DNA from: Desulfobacterales bacterium
Lineage (GTDB): Bacteria > Desulfobacterota > Desulfobacteria > Desulfobacterales > Desulfosalsimonadaceae
Length of the DNA: 64,000 nucleotides
Direction of reading: 5' to 3'
Assembly: GCA_007134875.1 (NCBI GenBank)
Contig: SLJY01000005.1
Span: 1 to 64,000, forward strand
Part shown: one piece after another, positions 30,440-40,242 of the stretch
Numbering within the stretch: position 1 is the stretch's first letter
How the letters are laid out: every line of letters begins with the position of its first letter
Program-made: the position numbers and the translations under genes
The notes under the pieces: generated by a model
What the model was told of the DNA's origin: nothing
What the model saw: only the letters and a program-made list of their open reading frames with translations
The model's database searches: none

Positions 30440-33400
30440 TGGCCGAAAATACAGGGCCGGCCGGCAGAATTGCCGCAAAAATGATCGACTCCCCCCTCGT
30501 GCCCATTATTCTTGCCGCAGCCTTGCTCATGGGCGCTTTCGGACTGGTATCAACCCCGCGCGAGGATAGGCCGCAAATCGAAGTGCCCAGCGCGGTGATC
30601 ATCATTCCCTTTCCGGGCGGCGGTCCGGAGTTGATTGACGAACTGGTTGCCCGTCCGGTTTCATCGTGGGCGCTCCAACTGGAGCGCGTGGAGGATGTTC
30701 GCAGCGTTGCATCCCACGATGCGGCCCTGATCAGCGTAGAATTCCATGCGGGGGTTTCCGATGCTGCCGCATACAGTGAGCTGAGCGACCTTGTGGCCGC
30801 CAACCGGTACAGGCTGCCCCACGGGGCCGGATCTCCGGATATCCGGACAATTGGTGATGAGCAGCTGGCAACGCTCATGATCAACCTTTCCGGGCCGGGT
30901 GATCCGGGATTGGCGCTTTCGGGCTTTGAACTTCGTAAAATCGCAGAAGAAGCGGCTGTTCGACTTGAAGAGGTTCCCAATGTCCGGGCGATCGATGTTT
31001 ACGGCGGAGAGCCGCGGCAGGTAACAATTCATCCGATCCCGCAGGCCTTGGCTGCCTATGAAATACCGTTCGTTCAGGTGGAAGAAGCCCTCAAGGCTTC
31101 AAGCCTTCGCCTTCCGGCAGACCGGCTGCGGGGGGATACCACGCTTGAGCTGGATGCCGGCGCGGTATTCCGGTCTGTGGACGATATCCGTCGCATCCAT
31201 GTCGGGGCCGGTCCGGCAGGACTGGTCTACCTGGACGATGTGGCTGAAATAAGCGACGGCCCGGCGCCGGCCGAATCCCATGCACTGTTACGTAAAAACG
31301 GCGCACCCGTGGATTTGCCTGCCGTAAGCCTTGCCGTAACCACCGTTCCCGGCAAAAACATCAGCGATATCAACCAGGCTGTTCTTGATCGGCTGGAAAC
31401 GCTGCGCGGTGATGTGATTCCATCGGATGTGCAGGTTCATATCGGCTACGATGCCGGACGCATCGCAACAGAACGGGTCCTGAGCGTCCTTCGGAACCTT
31501 CTCACCGGTACGATCGTCGTCATTTTCATCATCCTCGCAGGGCTCGGCAGGCGTGCCGCTCTCACCATTTGCATTATGATTCCGGCAAGCCTGGCTTTTG
31601 TGCCTTTTATCTATTACTGGTTCGGATTCACCCTGAACCCGGTTTCGCTTTCAGCCATGATCCTGGCCATCGGCATTATTTCCGATGATTCCGTGATCAT
31701 GCTGGAAAATACGGCACGGCATTTCCGTCAATCCGGGAAACGCTCGAAAAGTCTTACGATCCGGGCCATCAACGAAGTCGGCAATCCGACTATCCTGGCG
31801 GTCATGCTGATCATTGCCACCATTGTGCCGACCGCTTTTCTCTCTGGCGAGATGGGCCAGTTTGTCCGGGCAATCCCCGTCGGCACAGCGACTGCCGTGT
31901 TCGCATCCCTTTGCCTGGCCCTCACCGTCATCCCCTACCTTGCCTTCCGTCTCCTTCCGGCGGAAAAAGAAACAAACAATGCCGGAAGTATACGCGGCGA
32001 ATCAGCAGATGCCGGTATGCCGGCGATTGCATCCGGAAGGCTTTCCGGGGTGTACCGCGTTGCGCTTCATCCTTTCATGAAATATCCTGTTTTCCGCTGG
32101 CTCCTGTACGCAATACTCTTTTTTCTTTTTGTCTGCGCCCTTTCCCTGGTTTATTTCCGCTGGGTCCAGATCGGGCTGAGCCCGCAACTGGACCGGGAGG
32201 TCTTCGTACTGGAACTGCGCCTGCCTGCCGGTAGCCCACTGGAAAAAACGCTTGCCGCAACGTCCGATATCGGCCGGGGGCTCTATCGGGAGCCCGGAGT
32301 GGAGGGCTATACCGTCTTTGCCGGAACCCATGGTCCAGACTTGTACCCGCCGCCGGAGCCTGCCGAAGTCGCACCGGTATCAACGAACCAGGCGTTTATA
32401 TACGTTCATCTCGCCCATGAGGACGAGCGGGATCGAAAAAGCTTCGAGATAACGGAGGATCTCTACGGAATGCTTGCGCCGCTTGCAGATCGCTACGACG
32501 CGCGGATGACGATCCGTAACCTGCCGTCGGGGCCGGCCAAAAAGGAGGATGTCCATGCCGAGATATACGGTCCTTCCGAAGCCGGACGCCTCGAACTGGC
32601 CGGCAGGGTTTCCGGGATGCTCCGGGACCATCCGGCGACCCTTTCCACCCGGATTTCGCCCGAGGACCCCTCCCCTCGCATGAGCGTGCTCGTGGACCGG
32701 GCAAACGCCGCCGCACACGGAATATTTCCGGCCGAGGCGGCATACGCCGTTCGACTTGCCCTGGCCGGTTCATCGCCTGCGGCCATGCATCTGCCCGAGC
32801 ATCGTCGTCCCGTGCCCGTTGTTCTCCGGCTTCCCCCGGACAAAAGGGAGGCGGTCAATCAGCTCGGGGGGCTTTATCTCAAGGGAGTGTCAGGCGATAA
32901 AATGGTATCCCTGGCGGATCTTGCGGATATTGGGGAGGCGGAAAAACGTTATGACCGCCATCGAAGAAACAATTTGCCGGTCGTGTACGTGGCGGCAAAA
33001 CTGAACCGGGCCGAAAGTGAACCGTTTATCGCCCAGCAGGATATCAGCGATATGGTGTCCGGCAATGATTTTTCGCCGCCGGATATCCGATGGTTCGCTC
33101 GGCCTGATAGTTCCGGCGCGTACATGCTTCACTGGGGCGGGGAATGGGAGATGACCCGGCAGACTTACGGCGATCTTGGCTACGCGGGCCTCGTGGTCAT
33201 CATTTTAATCTACAGCATCCTTGCGGCGTGGTTTGGCTCTTACGGGATACCGCTTTTGATCATGATGCCGATACCGCTTATTTTCATTGGTGTTCTGCCA
33301 GCGCACTGGCTTTTCAAACAGAACGTGACGGGTGTCGGTATCATGGGCGTAATCGCGCTGGCCGGCATCGTGGCCCGGAACTCGGTTTTACTGGTTGATT

Positions 33401-33660
33401 TCATCCAACAGAACCGGAGGCGGGGCATGTCCCTGACGGATGCCGTGATCACTGCGGGCGCCCTTCGTACGCGGCCGATCGTCCTGACGGCTTCAACGGT
33501 CATGCTGGGCTCGGGGGTTCTGATTTTCGAGCCGGCCCTGACACCTTTGGGCCTGACACTGGTAAGCGGTGTCCTGGTTTCAACCATACTGACGCTGCTG
33601 GTTATTCCGGTGCTCTATTACCACTGCTACGGTGGAGGCGAAGAAAACCGCAGTGCCTGA
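30439..33660 (+). CDS. RND efflux pump inner-membrane subunit (AcrB family)
   Basis: 1073 aa; LVSTPREDRPQIEVPSAVI; IGIISDDSVIMLENTARH; GVIALAGIVARNSVLLVDFIQ. Confidence 0.95.
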   Translation: MAENTGPAGRIAAKMIDSPLVPIILAAALLMGAFGLVSTPREDRPQIEVPSAVIIIPFPGGGPELIDELVARPVSSWALQLERVEDVRSVASHDAALISVEFHAGVSDAAAYSELSDLVAANRYRLPHGAGSPDIRTIGDEQLATLMINLSGPGDPGLALSGFELRKIAEEAAVRLEEVPNVRAIDVYGGEPRQVTIHPIPQALAAYEIPFVQVEEALKASSLRLPADRLRGDTTLELDAGAVFRSVDDIRRIHVGAGPAGLVYLDDVAEISDGPAPAESHALLRKNGAPVDLPAVSLAVTTVPGKNISDINQAVLDRLETLRGDVIPSDVQVHIGYDAGRIATERVLSVLRNLLTGTIVVIFIILAGLGRRAALTICIMIPASLAFVPFIYYWFGFTLNPVSLSAMILAIGIISDDSVIMLENTARHFRQSGKRSKSLTIRAINEVGNPTILAVMLIIATIVPTAFLSGEMGQFVRAIPVGTATAVFASLCLALTVIPYLAFRLLPAEKETNNAGSIRGESADAGMPAIASGRLSGVYRVALHPFMKYPVFRWLLYAILFFLFVCALSLVYFRWVQIGLSPQLDREVFVLELRLPAGSPLEKTLAATSDIGRGLYREPGVEGYTVFAGTHGPDLYPPPEPAEVAPVSTNQAFIYVHLAHEDERDRKSFEITEDLYGMLAPLADRYDARMTIRNLPSGPAKKEDVHAEIYGPSEAGRLELAGRVSGMLRDHPATLSTRISPEDPSPRMSVLVDRANAAAHGIFPAEAAYAVRLALAGSSPAAMHLPEHRRPVPVVLRLPPDKREAVNQLGGLYLKGVSGDKMVSLADLADIGEAEKRYDRHRRNNLPVVYVAAKLNRAESEPFIAQQDISDMVSGNDFSPPDIRWFARPDSSGAYMLHWGGEWEMTRQTYGDLGYAGLVVIILIYSILAAWFGSYGIPLLIMMPIPLIFIGVLPAHWLFKQNVTGVGIMGVIALAGIVARNSVLLVDFIQQNRRRGMSLTDAVITAGALRTRPIVLTASTVMLGSGVLIFEPALTPLGLTLVSGVLVSTILTLLVIPVLYYHCYGGGEENRSA

Positions 33661-33740
33661 TTGTTTAGGGTCCTGTGGGGCAATGGGTTTTGGGCGTTTT
33701 GGGTTGTTTTGACGGGGCGGGCATGCGGCTGCGCACCCGC

Positions 33741-33778
33741 AAAAAAGAAAAACGCCGCAATCCCTTAAGATTGCGGCG
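33741..33778 (-). terminator. Terminator downstream of tRNA-Leu
   Basis: Minus strand CGCCGCAATCTTAAGGGATTGCGGCG-TTTTTCTTTTTT. Confidence 0.8.
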
Positions 33779-33790
33779 ATTCATTTCGGA

Positions 33791-33877
33791 TGGTGCCGAA
33801 GGGGAGATTCGAACTCCCACGGAGATACCCCCACTAGACCCTGAACCTAGCGCGTCTACCAGTTCCGCCACTTCGGC
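33791..33877 (-). tRNA. tRNA-Leu (anticodon CAG), CCA encoded
   Basis: GCCGAAG/CTTCGGC acceptor; long variable arm; loop TTCAGGG. Confidence 0.95.
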
Positions 33878-34061
33878 AGTTAATCAAGCAAAAAGTTAAT
33901 GATTGATTTAAAGTTAATTTTTTTTTATATAACCATACGGATAGCCTGTCAAGCGAAAAATCGGCATCGGGACCTTGAAATGCAAAAAGCGATATTCGCA
34001 TCATTTTGCCGGCAAATCCGTTTTTTTCCTGTGAGAGACCGGCATCGTGATTATTTTAAAG

Positions 34062-34155
34062 TGGCCGAATGAAAACCGGGATTTTTCGTCAGGTTCAGGA
34101 AAGATGCACTCGTAAAAACTCACGATCAGACGACTGTTGTAAACAGTCGTCAATG
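34062..34155. repeat. Composite family B end + family A arm upstream of ribF
   Basis: AGTGGCCGAATGAAAACCGGGATTTTTCGTCAGG joined to ATGCACTCGTAAAAACTCACGATCAGACGACTGTTGTAAACAG. Confidence 0.65.
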
Positions 34156-34191
34156 TTTACGCTTTTTCGTCACACCAGAGGTGTTTTGTAT

Positions 34192-35154
34192 ATGAGAGTA
34201 TTTCGCGGACTGAAGGAGATCCGCTCACCGTTTGACAATGCGGTCGTCGCGGTCGGGAATTTCGACGGGGTTCATCTGGGACATCAGGCCATTTTTGCCA
34301 AAGCCCGGGAGAAAGCCCGGGAAATCGGTGGCATGTCAGTGGCCGTAACGTTCGACCCTCATCCGGTGAAGGTCCTCAATCACAGGCAGCCGCCCCCGTT
34401 GATCACGATGCTGGAACAAAAGCTCGAGCTGATCGAAAAGCAGGGGGTGGATGCAGCGGTCATCATACCATTCACCCGGGAGTTTGCGTCGGTAACCGCC
34501 GCAGCGTTCGTCCGGGATATCCTGATTGACACCATCGGCATGAAAGGGATTGTTATCGGCAGGGATTACGCCTTTGGTAAAAACCGTGAGGGAAATGTCG
34601 ATTTTCTGAGAACCCTGAGCAATTCCCTGGCGTTTGAGGTGATCGTTCCGGATTGGGTGGCCATGAATGAAAGCCTTCCAGAGCGGGTCAGCAGCACCCG
34701 GGTCCGCGAAATTATCCAGCAGGGGGATGTTGCCTATGCCCGGGCTTTTCTCGGGCGCTACTACCAGCTGCGCGGAACCGTCTCCAAGGGGCGGCGGCGC
34801 GGGGGCAGCCTCCTGGGGTTTCCCACCGCCAACATCCGTATCGAGGATGAGCTGTGCCCGAGACAGGGGGTCTATGCGGTGAGTGTCGAGGTGGAAGGTC
34901 AAACCCGGATGGGGGTCGCCAATATCGGCTATTCACCCACCTTTGACGATTACCTGTTTACGGTCGAGGTGCATATTCTCGATTTTTCAGGCGATATATA
35001 CGACAAGCCCATACGGGTCAATTTTATCTCCCGGATCCGGGACGAGGAAAAATTCAGCGGCATCGACGCGTTGTCCGCACAAATCCAAAAGGACATTGAA
35101 ACCGGCAGAAAAATTCTTTCCGGGGTTGTTGAAAAAACGACCGTTGCGGTATGA
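34192..35154 (+). CDS. ribF: Bifunctional riboflavin kinase/FAD synthetase
   Basis: VAVGNFDGVHLGHQAIF; VSSTRVREIIQQGDV; GSLLGFPTANI. Confidence 0.95.
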   Translation: MRVFRGLKEIRSPFDNAVVAVGNFDGVHLGHQAIFAKAREKAREIGGMSVAVTFDPHPVKVLNHRQPPPLITMLEQKLELIEKQGVDAAVIIPFTREFASVTAAAFVRDILIDTIGMKGIVIGRDYAFGKNREGNVDFLRTLSNSLAFEVIVPDWVAMNESLPERVSSTRVREIIQQGDVAYARAFLGRYYQLRGTVSKGRRRGGSLLGFPTANIRIEDELCPRQGVYAVSVEVEGQTRMGVANIGYSPTFDDYLFTVEVHILDFSGDIYDKPIRVNFISRIRDEEKFSGIDALSAQIQKDIETGRKILSGVVEKTTVAV

Positions 35155-35226
35155 TCAAAAAATAAATAATGTATATAATTTCAATTTTTTAATATATAAA
35201 ACTTAAAGTTTTAGATTTGATTTGAT

Positions 35227-35736
35227 ATGGCTGTTTTACCCATTTTGACCTATCCGGACAACTTCCTTATCCGACCGGCCCGGCCGGTGGATGAGATCAC
35301 CGATGAGTTGCAGACAATCATCGAAAACATGGCCGAGACCATGTACCAGGCACCCGGCGTCGGACTTGCCGCCATCCAGGTTGGCATAGACAAACGCCTC
35401 ATCGTCTATGATCCGGATGCGGATCCGGTACGGGGCGAGTACAGCGTTATTATCAACCCCTGTATTCTGGAAAAGCACGGGTCCATCGTATCCGAAGAGG
35501 AAGGGTGCCTGAGCGTACCGGAGATGCGTTGCGATATCGAACGTGCGGAACGCATCGTCGTGGAAGGGCTCGATCGCCTCGGAAACCCTGTGAAATTCGA
35601 TGCGGACGGTACCGAATCAATCATTTTGCAGCACGAGATCGATCACTTGAACGGCACCCTGATACTGGACCGCATCAGTTCTCTCAAGCGGCAGATCTAC
35701 AAACGAAAGCGTCAGAAACTGATTAAAAATGAGTGA
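35227..35736 (+). CDS. def: Peptide deformylase
   Basis: GVGLAAIQVG, EEGCLSVPE, LQHEIDHLNG. Confidence 0.97.
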   Translation: MAVLPILTYPDNFLIRPARPVDEITDELQTIIENMAETMYQAPGVGLAAIQVGIDKRLIVYDPDADPVRGEYSVIINPCILEKHGSIVSEEEGCLSVPEMRCDIERAERIVVEGLDRLGNPVKFDADGTESIILQHEIDHLNGTLILDRISSLKRQIYKRKRQKLIKNE

Positions 35737-36670
35737 TGCGTTGAAAATCGTATTCATGGGAACCCCCCGATTTGCTGTTCCCTCCCTGCGTGCCCTGGAA
35801 TCGTGTAACTGCCGTGTGGAGCTGGTGGTCACCCAGCCCGACCGTCCCCGGGGACGGGGCCGGCGCCTGGCGCCCCCGCCGATCAAGGAGGCCGCTATCG
35901 AAATGGGATGCCGGATCATTCAGCCGGAAAGCGTTCGAACCGAAGATTTTTATGACAAGCTTGCCGAAATCCGTCCCGACCTGTCCGTGGTGGTGGCATT
36001 CGGCCACATCCTTCCGAAGCGCATTCTGGAGATTCCGGCATTCGGATCGGTCAATCTTCACGCGTCCCTGCTTCCCGCCTACCGGGGCCCCGCCCCCATC
36101 CAGTGGGCCATCATCAAAGGAGAGACGGAAACCGGCGTTGTCAGCATGCTCATGGATAAAGGCATGGATACCGGGGAGATCCTGCTGTGGGAAGCCGTCG
36201 CCATCCGGCCGGACGACACGGCCGGATCGCTTTATGACCGGCTTTCCTACGTCGCCGCCCGGGTTCTGGTGCGAACCATAAGTGGATTCGAATCGGGCGA
36301 CATCCGTCCGATCCCCCAGAATCATGCGGCAGCCACGTATGCGCCCTTTCTTTCCAAGTCGGACGGCCGGATCGACTGGTCGAAACCGGCCGACGAACTC
36401 GAACGATTCATTCGCGGCATGAGCCCGTGGCCCGGGGCGTTTACTTTCATGGGAGACACGCGCCTGCGCATCTTTCGCGCCGAGGTGTGCCGGGCGACCG
36501 ATTCCCGTCTCCCCGGTACGGTGATTCGCGGATTTGATAACGAACTCCGCGTCGCATGCGGCAAAGACGCCCTGTGCATCCAGGAGATCCAGGCAGATTC
36601 CGGGAAGCGTATGGGTATTGCCCGGTTTCTGCAGGGAAAACCCATCGAAGCCGGAACGGTTTTGGCATGA
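35729..36670 (+). CDS. fmt: Methionyl-tRNA formyltransferase
   Basis: VFMGTPRFAVPSLRAL; SVNLHASLLPAYRGPAPIQWAIIKGETETGVVSM. Confidence 0.97.
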   Translation: MSDALKIVFMGTPRFAVPSLRALESCNCRVELVVTQPDRPRGRGRRLAPPPIKEAAIEMGCRIIQPESVRTEDFYDKLAEIRPDLSVVVAFGHILPKRILEIPAFGSVNLHASLLPAYRGPAPIQWAIIKGETETGVVSMLMDKGMDTGEILLWEAVAIRPDDTAGSLYDRLSYVAARVLVRTISGFESGDIRPIPQNHAAATYAPFLSKSDGRIDWSKPADELERFIRGMSPWPGAFTFMGDTRLRIFRAEVCRATDSRLPGTVIRGFDNELRVACGKDALCIQEIQADSGKRMGIARFLQGKPIEAGTVLA

Positions 36671-38037
36671 CCGGTACGGATCCCCGCCAGGTCGCATGCT
36701 CCATGCTTGACGCCCTGGATGCCGGGGGCGGAGAAAGCACCAACCTGGACCGTCTGTTTTCAGATACCTTTAATAATACGCTGCGGCGCATGGACCGCCG
36801 GGACCGGAATTTTGTCTATGCGCTGGTGTACGGCACGTTGAGAACCCGCGGGCGTCTTGACTGGGTCATCGCACATTTCTCCAAAATTCCTGTCCGGAAG
36901 ATCGAAGGACCCGTATTGAACATCCTTCGAACAGCATTCTACCAGGTCTTTTATATGGACCGGGTGCCGGAGGCGGCAGCGGTTAACACGGCAGTTGAAA
37001 ACACAAGGAAAATCGCCGGCAACCACGTGGTCCGGTTCGTCAACGGCCTGCTGCGAACGGCGCTTCGGAGCCCGGATCGTATGTGGTGGCCGCAAAGGGA
37101 AAACGATCCCTTCCTATGGCTTTCCGTGGACCAATCGTTTCCAGTGTGGATAATCCGGCGATGGGCGGAGCGCTTCGGGTTCGATGAAACCGTTTCGCTA
37201 TGCCGCTATCACAACGAGATACCGCCATTGACGATCCGGACCAATACTCTGAAAGCCGCGCCGGGTGACCTTGCGGCCGCCCTGAAGCCTTACGCCCGCA
37301 GGGTGGCGCGCGGCACCCACGCGCCGGAAAGCTTACGGGTTTACGGACTGAAGCCATCCGTGGACGCGCTTGAACCGTTTCGCAGCGGATTGTTTCACGT
37401 GCAGGATGAAGCGGCCCAACTGGTATCCCATGTGACCGCTCCCATGCCGGGGGAGCTGGTAATGGACGCCTGCGCCGGATTGGGGGGCAAAACCGCCCAT
37501 CTTGCGCAGCTTATGAATAACACGGGCGGGATTGTAGCAGTGGACAACCATGCAACAAGACGCGAAGAGCTGATACAGCAGATGCGGCGTCTGGGGATCA
37601 CAATCGTAACCCCCCTTGCCCACGACCTGGACGAAGGCCCGGTTCCCGGACGGGATGCGTCCTTCGACCGGGTTCAAATCGATGCCCCCTGTTCGGCAAC
37701 CGGGGTGATCCGGAGAAATCCCGATGTCCGGTGGTCGATCCGGGAAACCGATTTCGTTCGCATGGGAAAACGGCAGCTTCGCTTTCTGAAAAACGTTTCA
37801 GCTTCTGTTAAGATCGGCGGGGTTCTTGTGTACGCTGTGTGCTCTATCGAGCCGGAAGAAACGACCGATGTCCGGGATGCGTTTCTGAAGCAGCACCCTG
37901 AGTTTGGTGTAAAGCCGTTTTTAGGGACTGAAGGGATGTTTCCGGGCGCATTGCCGCCGGACGGGGTGGCCTGCTGTCTTCCCCACGTTCACGGAACAGA
38001 CGGCTTTTATATTGCCGCCTTTACGAGAAAGGCCTGA
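36667..38037 (+). CDS. rsmB: 16S rRNA m5C967 methyltransferase
   Basis: NusB-like N-domain; VMDACAGLGGKTAHLAQL; IDAPCSATGVIRRNPDVRW. Confidence 0.95.
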   Translation: MTGTDPRQVACSMLDALDAGGGESTNLDRLFSDTFNNTLRRMDRRDRNFVYALVYGTLRTRGRLDWVIAHFSKIPVRKIEGPVLNILRTAFYQVFYMDRVPEAAAVNTAVENTRKIAGNHVVRFVNGLLRTALRSPDRMWWPQRENDPFLWLSVDQSFPVWIIRRWAERFGFDETVSLCRYHNEIPPLTIRTNTLKAAPGDLAAALKPYARRVARGTHAPESLRVYGLKPSVDALEPFRSGLFHVQDEAAQLVSHVTAPMPGELVMDACAGLGGKTAHLAQLMNNTGGIVAVDNHATRREELIQQMRRLGITIVTPLAHDLDEGPVPGRDASFDRVQIDAPCSATGVIRRNPDVRWSIRETDFVRMGKRQLRFLKNVSASVKIGGVLVYAVCSIEPEETTDVRDAFLKQHPEFGVKPFLGTEGMFPGALPPDGVACCLPHVHGTDGFYIAAFTRKA

Positions 38038-38041
38038 GACC

Positions 38042-38998
38042 ATGATACGTTCGGCCTTCAAATTTCTTGCTGCGCTGATTGTCTTCATGGCGGTTGCCGG
38101 GGCAAGCGCGTTTTTCACTTTGTCCTTTTTTATACAGAAAGAGGAATCGGTCGTGGTGCCGGATCTCTCCGGAAAGGACGCGGTTTCGGTGCTGCGGCTG
38201 CTGTCCGCACTGGAACTCAATGCGAAAGTCCGGGGATTTGAATATGACGGCCAGGTTCCCCGGGACCACGTTATTCATCAGTCTCCGGAGCCGGGACGGA
38301 CCATCAAGAAAGGAAGGGACGTCTCCCTCGTGTTGTCCAGGGGTTCCCTTTCGGTCGCATTGCCGGATCTCAGGGGGCAGAGCCTCTCCAGGGCCCGGAT
38401 CATCCTCCACGAAAACGGGCTGGAAAGCGGGCATACGACCTTCGTATACACACGAGATGCGGATCGCGATAGAATTCTTGCGCAAACCCCGTCGCCCGGG
38501 CAAAGCGCGGCCCGTTCATCAACGGTCGATATGCTGGTCAGCCGCGGTCCGCGGCCCGCAGCATATAAAATGCCGGATGTGGCGGGGCGATTCCTGGATG
38601 AAACCATGCTTCTGATCGATGACTACAAACTTTTCCTTGACGCGCTCATTCCGGTATACGATAACTCAAAACCGGATAACATGATACTCGGCCAGAATCC
38701 CTCGGCGGGACATCGCGTCGAGGAGGGCGACGGCGTGCGGCTTCGCGTGAACCGGGCGGAAGCGGAAGCCGGAGGCGGACGGGGGGTTGAAGAAAGGTTG
38801 TTTACATACCGGCTCGCCCCCGGATACCTCAAGCAGCATGTCCGGCTCGAAATGCGTGTATACGGAATGAACGTCACAATCTACGACGAGTTGATGGGGC
38901 CCGGGAAGGAAATCTGGGCCATCGTCCCCCGGTATGCCAGGGCGGCGGTTTTCCTGTATGTCAACGACGAATTGGTTGCAACGGACTTGTATAATTGA
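38042..38998 (+). CDS. Membrane-anchored PASTA-domain protein
   Basis: N-terminal TM; three PASTA-like units (VVPDLSGKDAVSVLRLL, LPDLRGQSLSRARIIL, MPDVAGRFLDETMLLI). Confidence 0.88.
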   Translation: MIRSAFKFLAALIVFMAVAGASAFFTLSFFIQKEESVVVPDLSGKDAVSVLRLLSALELNAKVRGFEYDGQVPRDHVIHQSPEPGRTIKKGRDVSLVLSRGSLSVALPDLRGQSLSRARIILHENGLESGHTTFVYTRDADRDRILAQTPSPGQSAARSSTVDMLVSRGPRPAAYKMPDVAGRFLDETMLLIDDYKLFLDALIPVYDNSKPDNMILGQNPSAGHRVEEGDGVRLRVNRAEAEAGGGRGVEERLFTYRLAPGYLKQHVRLEMRVYGMNVTIYDELMGPGKEIWAIVPRYARAAVFLYVNDELVATDLYN

Positions 38999-39026
38999 GA
39001 ATTTGCTGCAAGGAAACGAATTGGTT

Positions 39027-39680
39027 ATGAAGCTGATTGCCCCATCCATACTATCGGCCGATTTCAGCCGCCTGGGAGACGATATCCAGGCCGTTGAGCG
39101 CGCCGGTGCCGACTGGATACACATCGATGTCATGGACGGCCATTTTGTCCCCAATATCACCATCGGTCCCCTGGTGGCTGAAGCCGTCAACCGGGTGACG
39201 AACCTGCCCCTGGACGTTCATTTGATGATCGAGGCCCCGGACCGCTACATTCCCGCGTTCGCCGAAGCAGGCGCGGACTGGATATCCATCCATGCCGAGA
39301 CATGTCCCCACTTGCACCGGACGCTTTCGCTGATCCGCGACCAGGGCGCCCGTCCGGGCGTAGCCCTCAATCCGGCAACGCCTCTTTCCGCCCTGGAATG
39401 GGTTATGGAACACATCGATTATGTCCTGATCATGAGCGTCAACCCGGGGTTTGGGGGGCAGTCCTTTATCCCCCAAAGCCTGGAGCGTATCCGCGTTGTT
39501 CGTGAAATGGCCGCGGCCAGGAACCCGGAACTGCTCATCCAGGTCGACGGGGGGGTAAACGGAAAAACGATCCGGGATATTTCCGATGCCGGCACAGACT
39601 GTTTCGTCGCAGGTTCGGCGATTTTCGGAAAAGACAACTACGCCGCCGTGATCGCGGAAATGAAAGCCCTGCTGGAATAA
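39027..39680 (+). CDS. rpe: Ribulose-phosphate 3-epimerase
   Basis: APSILSADFSRLGDDIQAVERAGADWIHIDVMDGHFVPNITIGP. Confidence 0.97.
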   Translation: MKLIAPSILSADFSRLGDDIQAVERAGADWIHIDVMDGHFVPNITIGPLVAEAVNRVTNLPLDVHLMIEAPDRYIPAFAEAGADWISIHAETCPHLHRTLSLIRDQGARPGVALNPATPLSALEWVMEHIDYVLIMSVNPGFGGQSFIPQSLERIRVVREMAAARNPELLIQVDGGVNGKTIRDISDAGTDCFVAGSAIFGKDNYAAVIAEMKALLE

Positions 39681-39686
39681 ACCCGC

Positions 39687-39755
39687 ATCGCGCAATCCTT
39701 GATCTTGCACTTTTTGCAAAGCCGTCAGCTCGCGGCTTTTTACGAGTGCATCAGT
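39687..39755 (+). repeat. Family A right-arm fragment between rpe and aroQ
   Basis: ATCGCGCAATCCTTGATCTTGCACTTTTTGCAAAGCCGTCAGCTCGCGGCTTTTTACGAGTGCATCA. Confidence 0.75.
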
Positions 39756-39773
39756 TTTCGGGAAATTCGGAAA

Positions 39774-40229
39774 ATGGACAAAAAGAAAATCCTGGTCATT
39801 CACGGACCCAACCTGAATATGCTGGGCCAACGGGAGGTCGGGCATTACGGCGCCGAAACCATCGACGATATCAACCGGCGGATTGCCGAAAAAGCGACGG
39901 CAGAAGGTTTGATAGTCGATTTTTTCCAGTCCAACAGCGAAGGCCGGATCGTCGACAGGATCCAGTCCGCCATCGGGGAATTCGACGGGCTGATCATCAA
40001 TCCGGCCGCCTACACGCATACTTCCGTGGCGATCCGGGATGCGGTTTTGCTCCTTGACATTCCCGTGGTGGAAATCCACCTGTCCAATATCGATAAACGG
40101 GAGGCTTTCCGGCATCGCTCCCTGATCGCCGATGTGGTTTCCGGGAGAATATCCGGCTTCGGCGGGAAGGGATACCTGCTGGCCATTGATGCGGTGGCGG
40201 ATGCATTAACCAACGCAGACAGGAAATGA
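39774..40229 (+). CDS. aroQ: Type II 3-dehydroquinate dehydratase
   Basis: ILVIHGPNLNMLGQREVGHYG; QSNSEGRIVDRIQ; INPAAYTHTSVAIRDA. Confidence 0.96.
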   Translation: MDKKKILVIHGPNLNMLGQREVGHYGAETIDDINRRIAEKATAEGLIVDFFQSNSEGRIVDRIQSAIGEFDGLIINPAAYTHTSVAIRDAVLLLDIPVVEIHLSNIDKREAFRHRSLIADVVSGRISGFGGKGYLLAIDAVADALTNADRK

Positions 40230-40242
40230 AAGGGATAGCCGG

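Noticed and set aside
35723-36697. 324-aa minus-strand ORF opposite fmt
   Set aside because: Exactly antisense to fmt; no domain signal.
39051-40115. 354-aa minus-strand ORF opposite rpe and aroQ
   Set aside because: Spans two confidently identified genes on the other strand; no domain.
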